DNA of 5,087 nucleotides from Paracoccaceae bacterium (GTDB taxonomy: Bacteria; Pseudomonadota; Alphaproteobacteria; Rhodobacterales; Rhodobacteraceae), in NCBI GenBank assembly GCA_002683355.1, contig NYTF01000040.1, positions 6,390-11,476 on the forward strand, given 5' to 3'. The position numbers and the translations under genes were made by a program. Each line of letters begins with the position of its first letter. The first letter of the stretch is position 1. Under the pieces are notes generated by a model. It was not told the origin of the DNA, made no database searches, and saw nothing but the letters and a program-made list of their open reading frames with translations. Shown one piece after another: positions 1 through 5,087 of this stretch.

Positions 1-1358
1 ACAAACCCAAATTGAGCACCTCTAAGTTTTTGACGGTCATAAGCTGGAGCGGTTCTTAAAGGTCGGGTAGCCGGTCTTTCCTCATCTGGATGATGAAGCA
101 CATAAACATGATCATAACATTCTTCATTTTTTCTAGCTACAAAATCAGTCGTTATCCATTTTCCATAACGCTTTGGATCAAGTGAAGCCATATCTATTTC
201 AGCTTCACCATCAACCATCATTTGTGCCATATAATGACCTGTGCCCCCTGCAGCTGTTATTCCAAAGCTGAATCCTTCAGCGAGCCACATATTTCGCAAG
301 CCGGGTGCAGGGCCTACTAGCGGATTACCATCTGGTGTATAACAAATAGGCCCATTAAAATCGTCTTTTAAACCTGAGTTCTCACATGATGGAACTCTAT
401 GTATCATTGCCATATATTGTTGTTCTATTCTCTCTAGATCGAGCTGAAACAAATCAGCACGAAAACTATCTGGCACACCATACTCAAATCTTGCTGGAGC
501 ATTTTTTTCATAGACACCTAATATCCAACCGCCCCTTTCTTCACGCACATATGATTGCGCGTCTGCATCTCTGATCACTGGGTGTTCTGGATTTTTTTTT
601 CGCCACTCAACTAAACTTTGATCTTGATCGGTTACAATAAATTGATGCTCAACTGGTATTGCCGGAATCTTAATATTTAAAAGCTTGGCTGTTCTCTGAG
701 CATGATTGCCAGTCGCAGTAACAACATGCTCTGCGACAATAATCTTTGTTTCCTCTGAAGGTAACAAGTTACCCCCTTTTTCAATCATTTTTGTACAAGT
801 GACATTCCATTCTGAGCCCGTCCACTCGTAACCATCTACTTGCCACTTACGCTCAATTATTACTCCTCTTTGACGTGCACCCTTTGCCATCGCCATTGTA
901 ACGTCCGCAGGGTTAATATAACCATCAGTGGGATGGTAAATTGCACCTTCTAGATCTTCAGTATTTATTAAAGGCCAACGATCTTTGATTTCTTTTGCTG
1001 TTAGCCACTCATAAGGGATTCCGACTGTTTCTGCAGTGGAAGCGTAGAGCATATATTCGTCCATACGCTCCTTTGTTTGAGCCATGCGTAAATTTCCAAC
1101 AACCGAGAACCCTGCATTAAGTCCTGTTTCAGTCTCTAATTCCTTATAAAACTTTACAGAATAATCATGAATATGACTTGTGGCATATGACATATTGAAC
1201 AAAGGCAACAAACCTGCTGCATGCCATGTGGATCCAGAGGTTAGTTCATCACGCTCTAATAACATAACATCCTGCCATCCAAACTTAGCTAAATGGTATG
1301 CAATACCAGTTCCAACTGCTCCACCACCAACGACCAAGGCTTTCACATGCGTTTTCAT
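1..1358 (-). CDS. FAD-dependent dimethylglycine/sarcosine dehydrogenase family protein, C-terminus cut by window edge
   Basis: This is the first 452 residues of a flavoprotein with no stop before the left edge. Residues 5-35 form a Rossmann dinucleotide-binding fold (GGGAVGTG at 11-18, ending in E35). STWHAAGL at 43-50 places His46 at the position where FAD is covalently attached in dimethylglycine and sarcosine dehydrogenases. PVEHQF (His238) and SYVRE (Tyr270) match the catalytic His/Tyr pair of Arthrobacter dimethylglycine oxidase, as I recall that enzyme. YTPDGNPLVGP begins at 340 and the glycine-rich FAD-binding segment follows around 356-377. The tail EERPATRPLRTAPAYDR is typical of the central domain linking to the folate-binding aminomethyltransferase (GcvT-like) domain. 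Full-length relatives have about 800-850 residues, so nearly half is unseen. The family oxidatively demethylates N-methylglycines, passing the carbon to tetrahydrofolate. The ATG is preceded by GGAG (1365-1368) six bases upstream. No signal peptide is evident, so it is probably cytoplasmic. Dimethylglycine versus sarcosine or another methylamine cannot be decided from this half. Confidence 0.9.
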   Translation of the reverse strand, partial: MKTHVKALVVGGGAVGTGIAYHLAKFGWQDVMLLERDELTSGSTWHAAGLLPLFNMSYATSHIHDYSVKFYKELETETGLNAGFSVVGNLRMAQTKERMDEYMLYASTAETVGIPYEWLTAKEIKDRWPLINTEDLEGAIYHPTDGYINPADVTMAMAKGARQRGVIIERKWQVDGYEWTGSEWNVTCTKMIEKGGNLLPSEETKIIVAEHVVTATGNHAQRTAKLLNIKIPAIPVEHQFIVTDQDQSLVEWRKKNPEHPVIRDADAQSYVREERGGWILGVYEKNAPARFEYGVPDSFRADLFQLDLERIEQQYMAMIHRVPSCENSGLKDDFNGPICYTPDGNPLVGPAPGLRNMWLAEGFSFGITAAGGTGHYMAQMMVDGEAEIDMASLDPKRYGKWITTDFVARKNEECYDHVYVLHHPDEERPATRPLRTAPAYDRQKLRGAQFGF

Positions 1359-1524
1359 TACAAACTCCAACTTTTAATTTTTAACATCTTGCAGAATTCA
1401 AAAAGTAATAACTCAATTAGCCGACCGAAACACATCCAAATCCGACCTATTCAAATAAATCTTATACTCAATTATCTTTTACACATATTCAAATTGTTTT
1501 GTTATATACACAAAAAATAAGACT
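1359..1524 (-). promoter_or_regulatory. Leader/intergenic region upstream of the DMGDH-like gene
   Basis: This non-coding AT-rich stretch lies between the PLP-enzyme hairpin and the DMGDH-like start. It contains the gene's ribosome binding site (GGAG on the minus strand, 1365-1368). Any promoter for the oxidoreductase gene should lie here, because a terminator-like hairpin sits between it and the upstream gene. Several TTGAAT/TTGAGT-like hexamers occur on the minus strand between 1390 and 1500, but none is paired with a good -10 box at standard spacing, so I do not mark a specific promoter. I see no riboswitch-like structure; in particular I recognised no glycine-riboswitch core, although I cannot fold the RNA here. 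Confidence 0.4.
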
Positions 1525-1562
1525 GTTCTATAATCAGACTAATATTTCAAAAATTATAGAAC
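1525..1562 (-). terminator. Candidate intrinsic terminator: 10-bp perfect inverted repeat overlapping the stop codon of the PLP-enzyme gene
   Basis: GTTCTATAAT (1525-1534) and ATTATAGAAC (1553-1562) are exact reverse complements separated by 18 bases. Read on the minus strand, the first arm covers the last two sense codons and the TAA stop of the PLP enzyme, and the second arm is followed by AGTCTTATTTTTTG, giving a T-rich run a few bases beyond the stem. That order (stem then U-tract) fits a rho-independent terminator. The stem has only two G-C pairs, the loop is long and the T-run does not begin at once, so efficiency is uncertain. It could also be a 3'-end stabilising hairpin. Confidence 0.5.
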
Positions 1563-2759
1563 CCTTTCTAAATCTAAAATTAAATCTTCTGGATCCTCCA
1601 GCCCAACTGACATTCTGAAAATACCATCACCAGCAAATGCTTTATAACTTTTCGCTTGAATATTTGATAACCTAAAAGATCCATTTATCAATTCTTCTGT
1701 AGGCATCCAAAAAATTAAACTCCGATGGTGACCCAATGATACAGCATAATGAATTACCTCGAGTTTAGACGCCATTTTGTTAGCTAGTGCTTTACCCACA
1801 GATTCATCGCCTACTTGGAAGCTTAACATTGCAGAAAAATTATTCATCTGCTCTTCTGCTAACTTATGTTGTGGGTGGCTCTCCAAACCAGGATATTTCA
1901 CGTCTGTTACATTTGGATGTTTTTCTAACCAATTTGCTATTATCATCGCATTTTTTTCATGTGCTTCCATTCGCAATGGTAATGTAGAAACTCCCCGAGC
2001 AATCAACCAAGCGTTAAATGGTGACATAACACCGCCATGATGAATACCAGCTTCAAGCCTTAATTTCCCAATCAACGAACGAGATCCAGCAATTATCCCA
2101 CCTACTGCGTCTCCATGTCCACACAAATACTTTGTTGCTGAATGCATAATTAAATCTATCCCGAGCTTAGATGCTCTCATTCCAAGGGGAGTGGCAAATG
2201 TGCAGTCTGCCGAAAGAATAGCACCTACTTGATTGGCAATCTTTTTTACAGCTCTAACATCTGTAAGACGTAGGATCGGATTCACTGGGGACTCGATATG
2301 AATTAATTTAGTATTTTTTTTGACTGCGTTATTTAAAGCATTTAGATCAGACATATCTACAAAAGTAGTCTCAATTCCAAATCGAGGCAGAGTATCTCTC
2401 GCCAATTCCGCCACACCTGCATAAGAAACATCTGACACAATAACGTGGTCTCCAGATGATAGAAATGTCATAAATATTGCCGTAGCAGCAGCCATACCAG
2501 ATGCAGTACAAAGCGCATCTTCTACACCTTCTATCTCAGCAATTTTTTTCTCTAACATCGACACTGTTGGGTTCGCCCAACGAGCATAAAGCCAGGGACT
2601 ATCATCTTTTAAATCATGCGCCGAAAAACCGGCGGCTTCTTCACTAACGAATGTCGAGGACATATGAAGTGGTGGTGCAGATGCGTTTGTTGCTGGATCT
2701 GGCCCCTCCCCCCCATGAATAGCAATAGTTCTTATACCTGAATATGTATTTTTTTTCAT
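1554..2759 (-). CDS. PLP-dependent Cys/Met metabolism (trans-sulfuration) family enzyme, methionine gamma-lyase-like
   Basis: This complete 401-residue protein has the usual length for the cystathionine gamma-synthase/gamma-lyase/methionine gamma-lyase family of fold-type I PLP enzymes. Visible landmarks are YARWANPT (Tyr58 and Arg60, phosphate contacts from the neighbouring subunit), ASGMAA near 86-91 (phosphate-binding loop), SYAGV (Tyr113, stacking on PLP), ESPVNP, SADCTFATP (Asp185, pyridine nitrogen), HSATKYLCGHGD (Lys210, Schiff base) and RMSVGLED (Arg382, substrate carboxylate). The family performs beta/gamma-elimination or gamma-replacement on cysteine, methionine, cystathionine or acylated homoserine. 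The segment AVSLGHHRSL has Val340 where cystathionine enzymes carry Glu (AESLG) and methionine gamma-lyase carries Val. The methionine gamma-lyase Cys at the YGCT position is replaced by Gly115, and the usual HPASxTH stretch is absent. Substrate is therefore unresolved among methionine, homocysteine and O-acylhomoserine. The ATG at 2759 is chosen because GAGGGA lies four bases upstream; the in-frame TTG 12 bases earlier lies within that site. It is divergent from dcp. No membrane segment is seen, so it should be cytoplasmic. Confidence 0.88.
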   Translation of the reverse strand: MKKNTYSGIRTIAIHGGEGPDPATNASAPPLHMSSTFVSEEAAGFSAHDLKDDSPWLYARWANPTVSMLEKKIAEIEGVEDALCTASGMAAATAIFMTFLSSGDHVIVSDVSYAGVAELARDTLPRFGIETTFVDMSDLNALNNAVKKNTKLIHIESPVNPILRLTDVRAVKKIANQVGAILSADCTFATPLGMRASKLGIDLIMHSATKYLCGHGDAVGGIIAGSRSLIGKLRLEAGIHHGGVMSPFNAWLIARGVSTLPLRMEAHEKNAMIIANWLEKHPNVTDVKYPGLESHPQHKLAEEQMNNFSAMLSFQVGDESVGKALANKMASKLEVIHYAVSLGHHRSLIFWMPTEELINGSFRLSNIQAKSYKAFAGDGIFRMSVGLEDPEDLILDLERVL

Positions 2760-2763
2760 TATA

Positions 2764-2769
2764 TCCCTC
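2764..2769 (-). promoter_or_regulatory. Shine-Dalgarno site that fixes the PLP-enzyme start
   Basis: On the minus strand the sequence reads TTGAGGGATATAATG. GAGGGA is a strong Shine-Dalgarno match four bases before ATG 2759. The in-frame TTG at 2771-2769 overlaps this site and has no comparably placed site of its own, so it is unlikely to be the start. Confidence 0.75.
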
Positions 2770-2866
2770 AAAATTTTATTTAATTAGCCATAAATATTTT
2801 TAAGTAAGAGTCGAGCGTTTAACACTAGAATTTCCAACTATTTTTTATTAACTATTAAAAAAAATT

Positions 2867-2871
2867 GAGGA
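2867..2871 (+). promoter_or_regulatory. Shine-Dalgarno site that fixes the dcp start
   Basis: The sequence TTGAGGAATGAAATG has GAGGA ending five bases before the ATG at 2877. The in-frame TTG at 2865 overlaps the ribosome binding site itself. A nearer ATG at 2872 is out of frame and only a base from the site, giving a seven-residue dead end. Confidence 0.75.
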
Positions 2872-2876
2872 ATGAA

Positions 2877-4913
2877 ATGGAAAATCCTTTATTAGCCCCG
2901 TGGAGTAACAAATTTGGAATACCACCATTTTTACAAATAGAGGATGCGCACTTTGAAGAAGCTTTTAACTTATCCATAGCAAAAGCTAAAAATAATTATG
3001 ATGCTATTGCTGAAAATGAAAATGCTCCAACCTTCAACAATACTATCACTGAAATGGAAAAAGCAGATGAAGCTTTGAGTAAGGTCAGTCATGTATTTTT
3101 TAATCTTGTTGGGGCAGACAGCAATATTAAACGGCAAGAAATACAGTTAAAAATTGCCCCTAAATTAGCCCGTTTCAATTCAGAAATATTAACTAATCCA
3201 AAACTTTGGACTCGCATTAAAAAACTAAATGAGGATGTGGAAAATTCCAATTGTACGACTGAACAAAAAAGAGTCATATTCTTGTATTATCAGATATTTG
3301 TAAGGGCTGGGGCGGAATTAAAAGAAACTAATAAAAGACGCTATCAGTCAATCATGTCACAGTTGGCAACTTTGGGAACTGAGTTTTCTCAAAACTTGTT
3401 AGCGGATGAAAGCTCCTGGTGCCTTGCCCTTTCATCAAGTGAATTAGACGGGCTACCTGACTTTTTAATAGACACATTGAAAAAAAATGCAGAAGAACGT
3501 GGGATCGACGGTTATCTGATAATCTTAAATAGGACAACAGTTATACCATTTTTGCAATTCTCCAAACACAGACACCTTAGAAAAAAAGTATATTTAGCGT
3601 GGATTTCAAGAGGGAATAATAATAGTAAAACTAATAATTTAGAGATAATATCAAAAACGCTTACGTTAAGAAATGAGCGTTCCAGTTTATTAGGTTATGA
3701 CAATTTTTCTCATTTTAAATTAGAAACAGAAATGGCACAAAATTCTAAAAATGTAAAAGACCTCTTAATGTCAGTTTGGGAGCCTGCAAAACGAAGAGCT
3801 AAAAGTGACAAATTGGAACTGCAAAAACTCTTATCTAAAGATGCCATAAAGGATGAATTAAGAGCTTGGGATTGGCGATATTACGCAGAAAAAAGGCGTA
3901 TTCAAAATTATTCAATAAATGAAGTTGAAATAAAATCCTATCTTCAGTTGAACAAGATGATTGAGGCTGCATTTTATTGCGCAACAAAATTATTTAATTT
4001 AGATTTCAAACTTCTCAATTCCAATTTATACCACCAAGATGCTCAGATTTGGGAAGTTACCCGAAATGGTGAACATCTAGCATTGTTTATTGGAGATTAT
4101 TATGCTCGTAGCTCTAAACGATCTGGCGCGTGGTGCTCCGCCCTTAGAAGTCAATCCAAGTTAAATGGTAATGTACGTCCAATTGTTGTAAATGTTTGTA
4201 ATTTTTCAAAACCAGACAACGATAAGGAATGCTTATTAAGTTTTGATGAAGCCTCAACCCTTTTTCATGAATTTGGGCATGCGCTTCATTCAATTTTATC
4301 AAATGTGTCATATCCTTTGGTATCAGGTACATCAGTAGCAAGAGACTTTGTAGAACTTCCTAGCCAATTATTTGAGCATTGGTTGGAAGTACCTGAAGTA
4401 TTGGAGAAATATGCAATTCATTATAAAACTGGAAAACCTATTTCAAAACACTTGCTTGAAAAACTTAAGAAAGCAAAAAATATTGATCAGGGATTTAGCA
4501 CAGTCGAGTATCTTTCATCGGCAATTGTTGACTTGTTCCTTCATGAAGGGCCAGTTCCAAAAGATCCGATATTAAGACAGAACGAAATCCTAAGATCAAT
4601 AGACATGCCGACTTCAATTGATATGCGCCATTCAATAACACAATTTGCACATATTTTTTCAGGAGATGGCTACTCTTCTGGATATTATTCATACATGTGG
4701 TCAGAAGTGATGGATGCAGATGCGTTTAAGGCATTTGAAGAAAAAAATAACCCATTTGATAAGGAAACAGCTAAAGCTCTGCACGATTGTATTTTATCAA
4801 AAGGTGGTTCGATTGCACCTGAACAAGCATACATTAATTTTCGAGGTAAACTTCCAAATGTGAAAGCATTACTCGAGCAAAGGGGTCTATCCACCGCAGG
4901 GAATATAACTTAA
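2877..4913 (+). CDS. dcp: Peptidyl-dipeptidase Dcp, M3-family zinc metallopeptidase
   Basis: This complete 678-residue protein matches the length of E. coli Dcp (about 680) and resembles it end to end. The N-terminus (NPLLAPWSNKFGIPPF, then HFEEAF) is the classic start of the Dcp/OpdA group, followed by the largely helical N-terminal half. The zinc site is FHEFGHALH with His464, Glu465 and His468, and the third ligand is Glu493 in DFVELPSQ. Other family signatures are the segment ending GDYYARSSKRSGAW, NVCNFSKP before the zinc site, SGTSVARDF, and the C-terminal HIFSGDGYSSGYYSY (His592, Tyr599, Tyr603), which supplies transition-state and substrate-binding residues. The protein ends in the typical FRGKLPNVKALLEQRGL. 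Dcp removes C-terminal dipeptides from oligopeptides in the cytoplasm, finishing protein and imported-peptide breakdown; there is no signal peptide. E. coli Dcp has GGGYAAGYY where this has SGDGYSSGYY. OpdA/PrlC-type oligopeptidase A is the alternative, but the N-terminus and NVCNF region favour Dcp. The ATG at 2877 is set by GAGGA at 2867-2871. Confidence 0.93.
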   Translation: MENPLLAPWSNKFGIPPFLQIEDAHFEEAFNLSIAKAKNNYDAIAENENAPTFNNTITEMEKADEALSKVSHVFFNLVGADSNIKRQEIQLKIAPKLARFNSEILTNPKLWTRIKKLNEDVENSNCTTEQKRVIFLYYQIFVRAGAELKETNKRRYQSIMSQLATLGTEFSQNLLADESSWCLALSSSELDGLPDFLIDTLKKNAEERGIDGYLIILNRTTVIPFLQFSKHRHLRKKVYLAWISRGNNNSKTNNLEIISKTLTLRNERSSLLGYDNFSHFKLETEMAQNSKNVKDLLMSVWEPAKRRAKSDKLELQKLLSKDAIKDELRAWDWRYYAEKRRIQNYSINEVEIKSYLQLNKMIEAAFYCATKLFNLDFKLLNSNLYHQDAQIWEVTRNGEHLALFIGDYYARSSKRSGAWCSALRSQSKLNGNVRPIVVNVCNFSKPDNDKECLLSFDEASTLFHEFGHALHSILSNVSYPLVSGTSVARDFVELPSQLFEHWLEVPEVLEKYAIHYKTGKPISKHLLEKLKKAKNIDQGFSTVEYLSSAIVDLFLHEGPVPKDPILRQNEILRSIDMPTSIDMRHSITQFAHIFSGDGYSSGYYSYMWSEVMDADAFKAFEEKNNPFDKETAKALHDCILSKGGSIAPEQAYINFRGKLPNVKALLEQRGLSTAGNIT

Positions 4914-5031
4914 AGAAACATTGTTACAATTAATTTTATTGTGCTTACTTATAGAAAGAAAGTAGGATAAATTAATAATACACTAATGTGTAAATAATAT
5001 AAAATTGGCTACAAAATAATGGAGATAGTAG
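4914..5031 (+). promoter_or_regulatory. Intergenic region between dcp and deoD, probable deoD promoter region
   Basis: This 118-base AT-rich spacer lies between two plus-strand genes. It contains a small palindrome, TACAC-TAAT-GTGTA (4979-4992), followed by a TATAAA at 4998-5003 that could serve as a -10 box, though without a good -35. The deoD ribosome binding site GGAG is at 5021-5024. Downstream of dcp there is only a very small ATTG-TTA-CAAT hairpin (4920-4930) followed by TAATTTTATT, too weak to call a terminator, so read-through from dcp into deoD is possible. Confidence 0.35.
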
Positions 5032-5087
5032 ATGACTATTCATATCGGAGCTGAAAAATCAGATATTGCTGAAACTGTATTATTACC
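5032..5087 (+). CDS. deoD: Purine-nucleoside phosphorylase, DeoD type, 5' fragment cut by window edge
   Basis: Only 18 complete codons plus two bases are visible. They begin MTIHIGAEKSDIAETVLL and the next codon must be proline (CC-). This matches the N-terminus of hexameric DeoD phosphorylases, where a PHINAE-like motif, an acidic-alanine stretch and VVLMPGDP follow in the same spacing; from family knowledge, the His of this motif contacts the ribose across the subunit interface. The enzyme splits purine nucleosides with phosphate to free base and ribose 1-phosphate, for purine salvage. GGAG at 5021-5024 lies seven bases before ATG 5032. Another member of the nucleoside phosphorylase superfamily, such as uridine phosphorylase, is possible, but the HIGAE motif favours DeoD. 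The 118-base gap from dcp does not require a shared transcript. Confidence 0.78.
   Translation, partial: MTIHIGAEKSDIAETVLL

Larger units (their letters stand above)
2760..2876. promoter_or_regulatory. Divergent promoter region between the PLP-enzyme gene and dcp
   Basis: These 117 non-coding, very AT-rich bases separate two divergently transcribed genes, so promoters for both must lie here or overlap the coding starts. On the plus strand TTTCCA (2831-2836) and TATTAA (2853-2858), spaced by 16 bases, are a possible weak -35/-10 pair for dcp, but its -10 lies only nine bases before the ribosome binding site. No clear pair is visible for the minus-strand gene. The only GC-richer island, around 2808-2818 (AGTCGAGCGTT), lies mid-region and could be a regulator site, but I see no clear palindrome in it. 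Confidence 0.4.

Noticed and set aside
386..574. 62-codon plus-strand open frame
   Set aside because: It is antisense to the conserved FAD domain; the minus-strand frame is fully open and recognisable across it.
1180..1520. Plus-strand open frames opposite the DMGDH-like gene start and its leader
   Set aside because: They lie antisense to a clearly conserved flavoprotein or in AT-rich spacer, have no ribosome binding site and resemble no family.
1..2759. Operon of the PLP enzyme and the DMGDH-like gene
   Set aside because: A 195-base gap with a terminator-like hairpin separates them, and no shared pathway is evident.
2760..2771. TTG start giving a 405-residue PLP enzyme
   Set aside because: The TTG overlaps the GAGGGA ribosome binding site for the ATG at 2759, and the extra residues match no family feature.
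2865..2876. TTG start giving a 682-residue Dcp
   Set aside because: The TTG abuts the GAGG site serving ATG 2877, and the ENPLL N-terminus matches the family start.
2872..2895. Out-of-frame ATG encoding a seven-residue leader peptide before dcp
   Set aside because: It lies about one base from the Shine-Dalgarno sequence, too close for initiation, and ends quickly without regulatory features.
4920..4942. Terminator after dcp (ATTG-TTA-CAAT or ACAAT-N7-ATTGT)
   Set aside because: Stems are only 4-5 A/T-rich pairs and no continuous T-run follows, so chance is the better explanation.
1..5087. Mobile element, CRISPR array, tRNA/rRNA or defence system
   Set aside because: No direct repeats with regular spacing, no terminal inverted repeats, no transposase or nuclease motifs and no tRNA-like sequence (such as GGTTCGAATCC) were seen; the window is almost filled by four ordinary metabolic genes.

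Overview
The window is AT-rich chromosomal DNA (by eye roughly 35-38% GC) carrying four housekeeping or catabolic genes. Two are complete and two are cut by the window edges. The combination of a dimethylglycine/sarcosine dehydrogenase-type flavoprotein, an alphaproteobacterial-looking gamma-family PLP enzyme, a Dcp-type peptidase and a DeoD-type phosphorylase, with low GC and short intergenic gaps, suggests a marine low-GC alphaproteobacterium (for example from a SAR11-, AEGEAN-169- or SAR116-like lineage). The lineage is an inference from protein resemblance and base composition, not a demonstrated placement.

Layout. Positions 1-1358 (minus strand) hold the N-terminal 452 residues of a DMGDH/SARDH-family oxidoreductase whose C-terminal part lies outside the window. 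Positions 1359-1553 are a leader/intergenic gap that contains a perfect 10-bp inverted repeat overlapping the end of the next gene. Positions 1554-2759 (minus) encode a 401-residue PLP-dependent Cys/Met-metabolism enzyme. Positions 2760-2876 are a divergent promoter region. Positions 2877-4913 (plus) encode a 678-residue M3-family peptidyl-dipeptidase (Dcp). Positions 4914-5031 are a short AT-rich gap, followed by the first codons of a purine-nucleoside phosphorylase (deoD) running off the right edge.

How the genes fit together. All four are consistent with a heterotroph that scavenges organic nitrogen, sulfur and nucleosides: demethylation of methylated glycines into the folate one-carbon pool, elimination or replacement chemistry on sulfur amino acids, degradation of oligopeptides to dipeptides, and phosphorolysis of purine nucleosides. 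I see no operon linking them: the two minus-strand genes are separated by 195 bases with a terminator-like hairpin, and the other pair is divergent from them. I find no mobile element, CRISPR array, RNA gene or defence system, and no convincing undescribed multi-gene system. The most distinctive items are the atypical active-site motifs of the PLP enzyme, the stop-codon-spanning hairpin, and the TTGAGG translation signals of the two divergent genes, where the longest reading frames overstate the proteins by four residues each.
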